Below are positions 50,889 to 58,768 of a stretch of DNA of 64,000 nt, piece after piece. The notes under the pieces are model-generated. The model searched no databases, was not told where the DNA came from, and was given only the letters and a program-made list of their open reading frames with translations. The first letter of the stretch is position 1, and each line of letters starts with the position of its first letter. The DNA comes from an uncultured Bacteroidota bacterium (GTDB lineage: Bacteria > Bacteroidota > Bacteroidia > Bacteroidales > P3): the NCBI GenBank assembly GCA_902771735.1, contig CACXXO010000009.1, forward strand, positions 1-64,000. Direction: 5' to 3'. Position numbers and translations under genes: made by a program.

Positions 50889-51542
50889 ATGGCAACAATC
50901 AATCGTGGAATTCTTGATGGTTTCTTTGGTAAAGTGGGCACCGTTGTGGGCTCGTTCTGGAAAGGCATCCCTGTGATGCGCGCCTATGTCCGTCGCATCC
51001 GAGACCGCAAAGCCACCCCCCAGCAGCTCGTCCGGGTCCGCTTCGCGACACTCGCCCAGCTGGCCTCGTCCTTCATGGCAGCCATCAACATCGGCCTGCG
51101 CAACGCCGCGGCCAAAAGCAAGAAAACCGAGAGCAACATCTTCATCGACAAGAACTGGGATGCCGTGCAGGCCTCGAATGTCGACTCGGTGAATGTGGGC
51201 TATTCCGACCTGGTGGTGGCCCACGGCTCGCTGACGGGAGTGCAGTTCGGAGCGCCGCAGTTCGACACGCCGCAGACGGTCGAGGTATCGTATGAGACCA
51301 ATGAGGAGTGCGCCAAAACGACCCTCGACGACCTGGTGTACCTCTTCGTCTACTGTCCCGATGCCAAGTGCGGTGTCCTGTCGGCCGCTACCAAGCGCAG
51401 CGACAAGAACATCAGCACCCTGGTGCCCACCTATTGGAACGGCATGAAGGTTCATGTCTGGGGGTTCACCGCCGGCGGCGGCATCGACAACCTGGGAGCC
51501 ATGAGCAACAGCACCTACATTGGCAGCGGCAACATCGGCTGA
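50889..51542 (+). CDS. DUF6266 family protein (complete)
   Basis: A 217-residue protein. The N-terminal third is basic and holds the best conserved family part: IPVMRAYVRRIRDRKATPQQL and VRVRFATLAQLASSF. The middle and C-terminal parts are beta-rich (YSDLVVAHGSLTGVQF; DLVYLFVYCPDAKCGVLS; MKVHVWGFTAGGG), ending STYIGSGNIG. No signal peptide. Function is not known. A related partial copy is at the window start. Both face a BspA-like surface protein gene on the opposite strand. A terminator-like hairpin lies at 51601-51626. Confidence 0.85.
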   Translation: MATINRGILDGFFGKVGTVVGSFWKGIPVMRAYVRRIRDRKATPQQLVRVRFATLAQLASSFMAAINIGLRNAAAKSKKTESNIFIDKNWDAVQASNVDSVNVGYSDLVVAHGSLTGVQFGAPQFDTPQTVEVSYETNEECAKTTLDDLVYLFVYCPDAKCGVLSAATKRSDKNISTLVPTYWNGMKVHVWGFTAGGGIDNLGAMSNSTYIGSGNIG

Positions 51543-51600
51543 TGGGTTTCAGGTGGGTCCATCCCCACCCCTCCCGGAGGGGGAGGCATCCACCAACAAG

Positions 51601-51626
51601 AAAGGGCGCCTGTCCGGGCGCCCTTT
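51601..51626. terminator. Bidirectional terminator between DUF6266 and BspA-like genes
   Basis: AAAGGGCGCC-(6)-GGCGCCCTTT, a perfect 10-bp stem with A before and T after. It lies 59 bp after the plus-strand stop and 25 bp after the minus-strand stop. A second GC-rich hairpin (CCCCTCC-CGG-AGGGGG) is just before it at about 51574-51590. Confidence 0.8.
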
Positions 51627-51650
51627 CATTGATATTAGCGTATGGTCGTT

Positions 51651-54600
51651 TTAGCGAACGACAACGACTTTGCGGGTGAGGAGGTTGCCAACCTGGACCA
51701 TATAGGTGCCGGAGGTGGGCACGTCGATGACAAGCGAGGAGCTGTTGTCGGTCTTGCTCATGAGGAGACGACCGTTGACGTCGAAGAGTTTCACTTCGAG
51801 ACCGGCGGCCTCGTTGACAACAATCTGTCCGCGATTGACAAGCACCTCGATGTTGCTGATGACAATAGGATCGAGATCGTGACCGAAACGGCCGAAGGGA
51901 TCCTGACGGGCGAAGTCGTATTCGTCGACGCTTCCGCACTCGCTCCATTCAACCATGAGAGCGGTGAGGGTAATGTTGTTGCCGTCGGTGTAGATGTAGG
52001 GGTTCTGGAAGATGGTGTCGGTGCCGTCGTACCAGCCGAGGAAAGCCCAGCCGGGCTGAATCTCGTTGAGGACAATAGTGGCAGTCTGGCCATTATCGAC
52101 CTGGGCAGTCTCGTGGACCTCGTAGTTGTTACCAACCAGAGTCTTGACACCATACTCGGTGGAGGTGCCGTCCTCGCTGAGGACAACATTCACGGTGTAG
52201 CTGGTGGGAACAATCTCGAAGTAGGCGGTCAGGTCAGGATTGACACCCAGAATGTCGATAAACTCGAAGGTGCGGTCGGCTTGGGTGTTGCCATCGCTCC
52301 AGCGCACGAAGCGGTAGATCTGCGGGTTGGTGCTGACGGCATGGATCTCGGCGACCTCGCCATAGTAGTAGCGGCTGGTGGAGAGGTGCTCGTTGGGAGT
52401 GGTGGAGAGGCAGGTGTAGGCGGTACCCATGGTCTCGTTGTTGGAGGAGACGGTGATGCGGGCGGTGCGGTCCATCAGGGTGCGCTCGTCCTCATAGGTG
52501 ACCGAGACATTGTCGACAGCGGCGGCGGGAGCCACGATGTCGTCGTCATCGTCGACGCTCCAGAAGAAGGCCAGACGATACCAGCCAGCTTCCTCGATGC
52601 GGATGATGCGCTCCTTGTACTGCCAATCGTCGTTCGTAGGATCGAGACCGTAGAGACTGTCGGCCACGAGGATGAGGCCGGGAGTATGAGGATTGAGGTC
52701 GATGTAGTTGCCATCCTCCTTGAAGAGGCCAGCGCTGAGATAGTCGTCGCTTTCGCCGGCGACCATGTAGTTGAAGCGGATACGATAGTACCCCTCGTCG
52801 AACTTGAGTTCGGTGTAGATAGAAGCGTCGGAGGCGGCATCATAGGTGTTGTGGACACCGTTGTCGTTGGAGACATAGAGGCCCTTGCCGTTGCGGCCGA
52901 AGTAGGAGGCGTCGCCGATGACCCACTGGTTGGCACCGGTGGTGGGGCTATACCAGCTGGCGTTGTCCTCGGGGGAGTTGAAGTCGAAGTATTCGGCCAC
53001 CACCTCGGAGGCGCTGGGCGAGCGGCCCCAGATGGGCGAAATGGTCATGTCGTCGGTGGTAAGGGTTATGGTGCGGGGGTTGTCGGTGTTGCCGTCGCTC
53101 CAGGACTGGAAGATGTTGTAGGCGCCGGGAGTGGCAGCGATGGTGTAGGCGTAGGCCACGGAGTTGCAGGTGGGGGCATTGGTGACAGCCACCATACCGC
53201 CGGGACGCTGCACCACGATGAGCTGAGGCATGTTGCCACCAATGATGTGGGTGAAGCCGGCCCAGGTCATGTTCTCGACATAGTCGGCGCAAGGCACCGA
53301 GACGGTAACCTCATCCTTGTTCACCGACTGGAAGGCAGCGGGATGGACATTGGCGGGCACGCCAAGGAGGTCGATGCGCTGCAAGTTGGTCAGACGGTAG
53401 AAAGCGCTGCTGTCGATGGTGGTGACAGTGGCGGGGATGGTGATATGGGTGATGAGGGTGTCGAAGAAGAAGGCGAAGGCATTGATGTTGGTGGTGCCAT
53501 CAGGGATGTCAAGTTCGGTAAGGATAGTGCCGTTGAGAGCCAGGTTGCGCGAACGCGACATGGGCTGGGCATTGGCGTTGTCGAACTCGATAGCCAGCCA
53601 GTCGGCGAGGGTGCCGTTGAAGCTGGTGAGGACGATATTGTTGGAGTTCTTGAAGCAGTCGGTGCCGAAGGAGGCGTTGCCGGCGTTGAGGGTGACGAAG
53701 TGGAGAGCGGTCATGCCAGAGAAAGCCTGAGCGCCCACGGTGGTCACCGAGGCGGGAACCTCGAGGTTATAGATGTTGCTGCAGCCGTTGAAGGCATAGC
53801 TGCCGATGGTGGTGACACCGGCGGGGAACTCAACACCCGTCAGCGAGGAGCAACCCTGGAAGAGGCCCTCGGGGATGGTGGTGAGACCAGCGGGGAGGGT
53901 CACGGAGGTCAGCGAGGAGCAGTTGTGGAAGGCATAGGTACCGAGGTTGGTGATACCGTCGTGCAGGGTAACCGAGGTCAGGGCAGTGCAGCCGTCGAAG
54001 ACATAGTTGCCGATGGAGGTGACACCTGCGGGGATAGTGATGTCGGTGAGGCTGGTGCAGTTGCGGAAGGCAGCGTTGGCGATAGCGGTGACCGACGAGG
54101 GGATGGTGACGGTGGTGATGCGGCTGCGGTAGGCCTCGATGACACCGGTGACGGTGGTGCGGAGCACGTCGTCGTCATAGGTCAGGTAGTCCTGCATGTC
54201 GGGGTTCTCGGCCACGAAGAAGCAGGCGGTGACGGTGGTGTCGGAGGTGATGGTGACGGTGAGGCTGGGGTTGATGCTGAGAATCGAGGTGCCCGACATC
54301 CAAGCCACGAAGGTGTAGTTGGGGTTGGTACCGGCGTGGGCATAGAGGGTGACAACCTCGCCGTCGGCATATTCACCGGCTGCATTGACGGGCTCCACAT
54401 GGATATTGGGGTCGTTGGCGGGGTTGGTGTTGACGGTCAGCAGGTGCTGAGTAGTCTCGTGGAAGACGGCCTGCACGGTGACATCGGAGGAGATGTTCTC
54501 GATGCGGCAGGTGGCGTTGGTGTTGTCCACGCCGTTGACGACCCACTTCTGGAAGCGCCAGCCGGGGACTTCGTCGTAGTTGATGACGACGGTGCTACCT

Positions 54601-56465
54601 TCGGCGATGCCGGTGGTGGTGCCGGGGATGACAGAGAGCTGGTCGGAACGGATGGAGCCGCTGCCGGTGACGGAGGTGGTGACGCTGTAGTAGCGGGTCA
54701 TGGCCTCCATCTGGGCGGTGAGCTCGGTGTTGGCGTTGATGGTGAAGGTGTAGGGGTTCTGGGTGGAGACCTCAGTGTTGGTACCGGCGATGGTCCAACG
54801 GAGGAAGGTGTAGGAGTTGTGGTCGTAGGTGGCTTCGACGGTCACAGGAGCGCCGCTCGTGTAAGAGCCATTGCCGGTGAGGGTCACCGCAGCGTTGGCG
54901 GGGTTCTTGTAGAGCGCCACGGTGTAGACCGGAGTGTAGACGGGCTCGAGGGTGATGTCGTCGGTCAAAGTGCCCTCGTAGGGGTTGACATTGGCGTTGG
55001 GATCTGCGACGCCGTTGACCATCCAGTGCGAGAAGACATGGTTGGCGAGGTTGTCGGCGGTGACAGAGTAGGTGGTATTGTGGTCGTAGCGGCCGCCGTG
55101 GGGCGTAGTGCTGGCGTTGGTGAGGGTGGCATTGGTGAGGCCGATGGTGTGGGTGGCGATGAAGTTGGCCACTATATTATTATAGTTCTTATTAATACTA
55201 TTAATAGTGTAGGGGTTGACCGTGGAGGAGAAGTCGCCGGACCAGTTGGTGAAGCGGTAGCCGTCGTTGGCGGTGGCGGTCAGCACGGGACTGGAACCAG
55301 CGTTGTAAGTGCCCGCGCCGTTGGCGCCGGTGATATTGACGCTACCGGCGACATCGGGATTGACGGTAGCAGCGATGGTGTAGGGCTCGTGGTGGAACTT
55401 GGCCGTAAGGGTACGGTTGCGGTTCACGAAGGAGATGGTGTAGCTCGTAGAGGTGGTAATCTGATGGTCGCTCTCGTCGTACCAGCCATCGAAGACCCAG
55501 TTGGCAGCGGGGGCAGTGGCATAGGTGAACGCGTTACCCACCTGGATGGAAGTGGAGGGGTTGGGGGTCTTGGTGCTGGCGGCCTCGGAGGGGTCGTAGA
55601 CAGCCGACATGGTGTAGGAGTCGCTGGCGTTGGCGAAGTTGGCGGTATAGGTGCGGTCGCCAGCGCCGTCGGGCAGGGTGAATGTGTAAACGGCATCAGT
55701 GCTGACAAGTTCGTCGTTATAGAACCAACCAGCGAAGCTATACTGAGAGCTGGTGGGAGTAGCCGTCAGCGTGAGCTGCGTACGCTCCGCGATAGTCAGA
55801 GAAGAGTTGCTGGTATTGTGCTCATAATCCTCAATCTGGACAGTACCGCGAGAGAGGTTGTTGGAAGCCACCATGATGGTACGGTCCTGAGGGATGTAGC
55901 GGAAAATAGCGTTATAGGTAAGGTCGGACTGAATATTGGCGACCGTAATCGAAGGTGTAGTACCTTGTTCCACACCAGCCAATTCCCAATGATCAAAAGC
56001 ATAGGGATTCGCAGGAATAGCCGTTATCACAGGATTCTCTCCTGCCAATTTCGAACCTGTACCTTGAACAACACAGACGGAGTCGGCTCCAAGGGGCAAA
56101 ATATTGGCAGAAAGATTATATCTAACCTGTTGTACCTCATAAACAACATACAATTCAGCATTAGATGTAATCGTAAACACATAGTTTGGCGTGCTACACA
56201 CCTCGTCACCATCACCATTAAGCCATACTATAAACTCATATCCAGGATTTGCCACAGCAGTCAATGAAACTGTAGCACCGGAAGCATAAGGACTATTATT
56301 TCCTGTGACATAACCTCTTTCCGGTGTCATATCAAGCGTGGCATAATCAATGGCATATGTGGTAACAGTATACTGAGCTTGTACACCAGAAAATGAGAAT
56401 AGCAATCCTGCAGCAATTAAACATTTTGCTATTTTTTCAAAAAAAAGGAGTCTTTTTGTTTTCAT
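51651..56465 (-). CDS. BspA-like surface protein with T9SS sorting domain (1604 aa)
   Basis: A secreted multidomain protein. Signal peptide 1-30 (ending GVQAQ). From about 35 to 700 there are repeated InlB-B-type bacterial repeats of 70-80 residues (GYEFIVWLNGDGDEV; YSFAGWFYNDELV; HVFSHWMVNGVAD). From 779 to 1062 BspA-type leucine-rich repeats follow (TIPSSVTAIANAAFRNC). After more repeats and a jelly-roll-like part (YYRIRFNYMVAGESDDY), residues 1530-1604 form a T9SS type A sorting domain: VLVNRGQIVVNEAAGLEV, LFDVNGRLLMSK, SGTYMVQVGNLLTRKVVVV. It is the last of a three-gene run, 14 bp after the fimbrillin-like gene. Confidence 0.9.
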   Translation of the reverse strand: MKTKRLLFFEKIAKCLIAAGLLFSFSGVQAQYTVTTYAIDYATLDMTPERGYVTGNNSPYASGATVSLTAVANPGYEFIVWLNGDGDEVCSTPNYVFTITSNAELYVVYEVQQVRYNLSANILPLGADSVCVVQGTGSKLAGENPVITAIPANPYAFDHWELAGVEQGTTPSITVANIQSDLTYNAIFRYIPQDRTIMVASNNLSRGTVQIEDYEHNTSNSSLTIAERTQLTLTATPTSSQYSFAGWFYNDELVSTDAVYTFTLPDGAGDRTYTANFANASDSYTMSAVYDPSEAASTKTPNPSTSIQVGNAFTYATAPAANWVFDGWYDESDHQITTSTSYTISFVNRNRTLTAKFHHEPYTIAATVNPDVAGSVNITGANGAGTYNAGSSPVLTATANDGYRFTNWSGDFSSTVNPYTINSINKNYNNIVANFIATHTIGLTNATLTNASTTPHGGRYDHNTTYSVTADNLANHVFSHWMVNGVADPNANVNPYEGTLTDDITLEPVYTPVYTVALYKNPANAAVTLTGNGSYTSGAPVTVEATYDHNSYTFLRWTIAGTNTEVSTQNPYTFTINANTELTAQMEAMTRYYSVTTSVTGSGSIRSDQLSVIPGTTTGIAEGSTVVINYDEVPGWRFQKWVVNGVDNTNATCRIENISSDVTVQAVFHETTQHLLTVNTNPANDPNIHVEPVNAAGEYADGEVVTLYAHAGTNPNYTFVAWMSGTSILSINPSLTVTITSDTTVTACFFVAENPDMQDYLTYDDDVLRTTVTGVIEAYRSRITTVTIPSSVTAIANAAFRNCTSLTDITIPAGVTSIGNYVFDGCTALTSVTLHDGITNLGTYAFHNCSSLTSVTLPAGLTTIPEGLFQGCSSLTGVEFPAGVTTIGSYAFNGCSNIYNLEVPASVTTVGAQAFSGMTALHFVTLNAGNASFGTDCFKNSNNIVLTSFNGTLADWLAIEFDNANAQPMSRSRNLALNGTILTELDIPDGTTNINAFAFFFDTLITHITIPATVTTIDSSAFYRLTNLQRIDLLGVPANVHPAAFQSVNKDEVTVSVPCADYVENMTWAGFTHIIGGNMPQLIVVQRPGGMVAVTNAPTCNSVAYAYTIAATPGAYNIFQSWSDGNTDNPRTITLTTDDMTISPIWGRSPSASEVVAEYFDFNSPEDNASWYSPTTGANQWVIGDASYFGRNGKGLYVSNDNGVHNTYDAASDASIYTELKFDEGYYRIRFNYMVAGESDDYLSAGLFKEDGNYIDLNPHTPGLILVADSLYGLDPTNDDWQYKERIIRIEEAGWYRLAFFWSVDDDDDIVAPAAAVDNVSVTYEDERTLMDRTARITVSSNNETMGTAYTCLSTTPNEHLSTSRYYYGEVAEIHAVSTNPQIYRFVRWSDGNTQADRTFEFIDILGVNPDLTAYFEIVPTSYTVNVVLSEDGTSTEYGVKTLVGNNYEVHETAQVDNGQTATIVLNEIQPGWAFLGWYDGTDTIFQNPYIYTDGNNITLTALMVEWSECGSVDEYDFARQDPFGRFGHDLDPIVISNIEVLVNRGQIVVNEAAGLEVKLFDVNGRLLMSKTDNSSSLVIDVPTSGTYMVQVGNLLTRKVVVVR

Positions 56466-56479
56466 ATCTATTAGTTTTT

Positions 56480-58168
56480 TTATTGGATTTCAATAACTAA
56501 ACGAACTGCCTGTCCTTGTTGTAATTGGTACTGTCCTGTGCTACATGTCGAACCATTAAAAAACTGCGAATAGGCACGGTTTTTCCCTAAAGCAGCAGTT
56601 CCAATCGACGATGACCAGTAATAGCCACAATCGGTATTGTTAACAGTGGTTTCAGTTCGATTTCCAGTAGCAGGAATGAAAATTGCGCCAGCTGCTTCTA
56701 AAGCATCCCACTCACTCGCAGTATACGAATTAGTCGTATATCCACCAGCGGATCCAGCAGTAAACGAAGGCCCTGATGGTAACTTTTCGGCATAATTCCA
56801 AGGAGCTCCAACCTCATCGTAGTCGGGAAGAAGAACAACTCCTTTGTAAGTACCGGCTATCGTTGCAAAAGCAACTTTTCCAGATCTGCCCATCAAATAC
56901 GACCATTCGTCCTTTGTTAGAGTTCTCCAATTTTCAGTCGTAACAAGGGTACTTCCATAATAAATACCCGGAGAACTCTTAATAAACCTTCCCCAATCGG
57001 AATTCGTACCATTTATATTACCATTAAAGTAGTCGCTATTTGTAGAAGAAGTCGAATTAGGAGCATAGGCGTTTTGTCCATTGTTAAAACCACTTGTTGC
57101 GTAGCCAAACAAATCAAACCACGAACCATTAACAGTAATATTTGTGCTATTACTACTACCGATAACATCATATTGATGATCGGCAAATCTCCATTTATAA
57201 ACATATGTCGATCCAGAGCGGTATCTCTGTGCCTGTAAATTACCAGCAGAGAACAAAACTTCTTTATTATCTTCAACCAAGAATGAGCAACTCGAAACGC
57301 CATTATCAGTAAAAGGAGAAACACGGGAAGTACCCAAAGTATAAACATAACCTTTCCTCAGCTCTACTGGAGCCTGGGTTCTATGCTGTACGGTTGTGCT
57401 ACCATCATTCCACTCCAAATAGAGGGTGGTGGTCACGCTGCTGCCTTCGATAGGAATGGCCACATACCAGTAATCATCCTCGCCCGTGGTTGAAGGATTG
57501 CTGTAACGCATATTCAAGAATTGGCCATAACCACTGGAGGTCACACCGGTCAAATAGTTGGTATTAGTACCAGCGGAAAGGTTTCTATTAGTGACATTGA
57601 TGGTACCCTGCTTGGGAATTGTATTGGCATCAAAACCCACTTTGACATAGTTGTATGATGCACCGGCACCCCGGGTATTGAGGCGGAGGATGGCACAGGC
57701 AGGCTTAAGGGTGATGACATAATCGCCATTATTTTCAGCAACACCGCCCAGGACTATTTTGTTGTGTTGGGAATCTCCAAGGTTTGCATTCAAATTGTAG
57801 TGATAGGTGCCGGCGTTAGAATCGAAAGCACTGACAGCACCATCGGCATAAGCCACGTAGAAAATATGTTTATCGATTCCTTTAACGGGCTCACCATCAT
57901 TACTATTAGCATACCAGATACCCCCATCTTTATTCAACGTGAAGACATGACCATTGATATAAATCTCGTCATCTTCTTCATAGATAAGGCTGGAGGCTAT
58001 GTCGGTATACTGCAGATAGACCTTAGTGCCGTTTTCATCGATAAACTGAGGAACTTCCACTTTGAACCTGTTGGCAGAGTAGATCGGGGTGTCGGCTTCC
58101 TGTTTGTCGCACGAGACGGCAAAAAGGCAGGCGAGAGAAGCTAATAAAGCAATACGGATTTTTTTCAT
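56480..58168 (-). CDS. Fimbrillin-like / FISUMP-domain lipoprotein
   Basis: A 562-residue lipoprotein (lipobox FAVSC, Cys20). Residues 30-280 resemble Mfa-like/fimbrillin domains: EEDDEIYINGHVFTL, HIFYVAYADG, LKPACAILRLN. Residues 290-562 resemble the Fibrobacter-type major paralogous domain: VEDNKEVLFSAGNLQ, WRTLTKDEWSYLMGR, GIFIPATGNRT-like AIFIPATGNR, YYWSSSIG. A ribosome site AAAGGAG precedes the ATG. It is 40 bp after the small protein gene and 14 bp before the BspA-like gene. It may be a surface adhesin or a pilus-tip type component. Confidence 0.85.
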   Translation of the reverse strand: MKKIRIALLASLACLFAVSCDKQEADTPIYSANRFKVEVPQFIDENGTKVYLQYTDIASSLIYEEDDEIYINGHVFTLNKDGGIWYANSNDGEPVKGIDKHIFYVAYADGAVSAFDSNAGTYHYNLNANLGDSQHNKIVLGGVAENNGDYVITLKPACAILRLNTRGAGASYNYVKVGFDANTIPKQGTINVTNRNLSAGTNTNYLTGVTSSGYGQFLNMRYSNPSTTGEDDYWYVAIPIEGSSVTTTLYLEWNDGSTTVQHRTQAPVELRKGYVYTLGTSRVSPFTDNGVSSCSFLVEDNKEVLFSAGNLQAQRYRSGSTYVYKWRFADHQYDVIGSSNSTNITVNGSWFDLFGYATSGFNNGQNAYAPNSTSSTNSDYFNGNINGTNSDWGRFIKSSPGIYYGSTLVTTENWRTLTKDEWSYLMGRSGKVAFATIAGTYKGVVLLPDYDEVGAPWNYAEKLPSGPSFTAGSAGGYTTNSYTASEWDALEAAGAIFIPATGNRTETTVNNTDCGYYWSSSIGTAALGKNRAYSQFFNGSTCSTGQYQLQQGQAVRLVIEIQ

Positions 58169-58208
58169 ATCGTAAATTCTCCTTTCTTTTCGCTATTAGA
58201 CCATGAGA

Positions 58209-58475
58209 TTAGAACCAGCCGCCGTTGGCATACTGCCAAGCGCTGCTGCTGCCGGCATCAGACATATCGACATTACCATTCATGCTGCTGGCGACTACAT
58301 TTCCATCGTCTGTCTGACCCATTTGCATTTGAATCACTTCATTGGTAATATAACTATCAATAGTCTGTTGCGCCTGGATAAGAAGGGGGTTGTCGGAGCC
58401 AGCGAACCCTTTTTCCGTGCGGAATTCCACCACAGTGAGCTGTGGCGCCACATAAATCTTTTGATTTTTTTTCAT
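58209..58475 (-). CDS. Small protein of a Bacteroidota family with YVAP-VVEFRTEKGF start
   Basis: An 88-residue protein (ATG 58475; a longer frame to 58490 adds five residues). The start KKNQKIYVAPQLTVVEFRTEKGFAGS is a form often seen in short Bacteroidota proteins encoded next to surface-protein genes, followed by a Gln/Asn/Ser/Asp-rich acidic tail that ends in WQYANGGWF. It has no signal peptide. It is the first gene of the operon with the fimbrillin-like and BspA-like genes. The two-part look (conserved leader, variable tail) is reminiscent of a peptide precursor, but no maturation enzyme is near. Confidence 0.68.
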   Translation of the reverse strand: MKKNQKIYVAPQLTVVEFRTEKGFAGSDNPLLIQAQQTIDSYITNEVIQMQMGQTDDGNVVASSMNGNVDMSDAGSSSAWQYANGGWF

Positions 58476-58565
58476 ATCGTTTTTTATCATTTATTTCCTA
58501 ATTATACTATAAATCAATACAATACATCTATCGAACACACTATGTGCCTATAGTTATACTTGATG

Positions 58566-58573
58566 CAAAGATA
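58566..58573 (-). promoter_or_regulatory. Promoter (-7 box) for the 58475 surface operon
   Basis: Minus-strand TATCTTTG followed by CA, about 90 bp before the start; the leader is AT-rich. The rest of 58490-58768 contains a C-rich hairpin (CCTACCCCTCC...GGAGGAGTAGG, about 58726-58749) just after feoB and no gene. Confidence 0.65.
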
Positions 58574-58768
58574 CAAAGAATTATTGACATGGCGAAAATT
58601 TTTATCAACAGCGGTGGAAATTAACAATTTTTAAACATGAAGACCTACGGGCATTAGCCCTTCCTTCCATCCCTTCTATGAGGGGACGGCTGACATGTGG
58701 AATGGGAAAGCAAGAATACCTGTCGCCTACCCCTCCGAGGAGGAGTAGGATGACACAGGCTAAAAGCT

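Noticed and set aside
51642-56267. A 1541-codon open frame on the plus strand, opposite the BspA-like gene
   Set aside because: It is the exact antisense of a well-supported secreted protein with repeats; its translation is low-complexity Gly/Val/Asp-rich without domains. Such long antisense frames also appear opposite the S41 protease, agmatine deiminase, S9 peptidase and the 2198-residue gene, so they follow from codon use.
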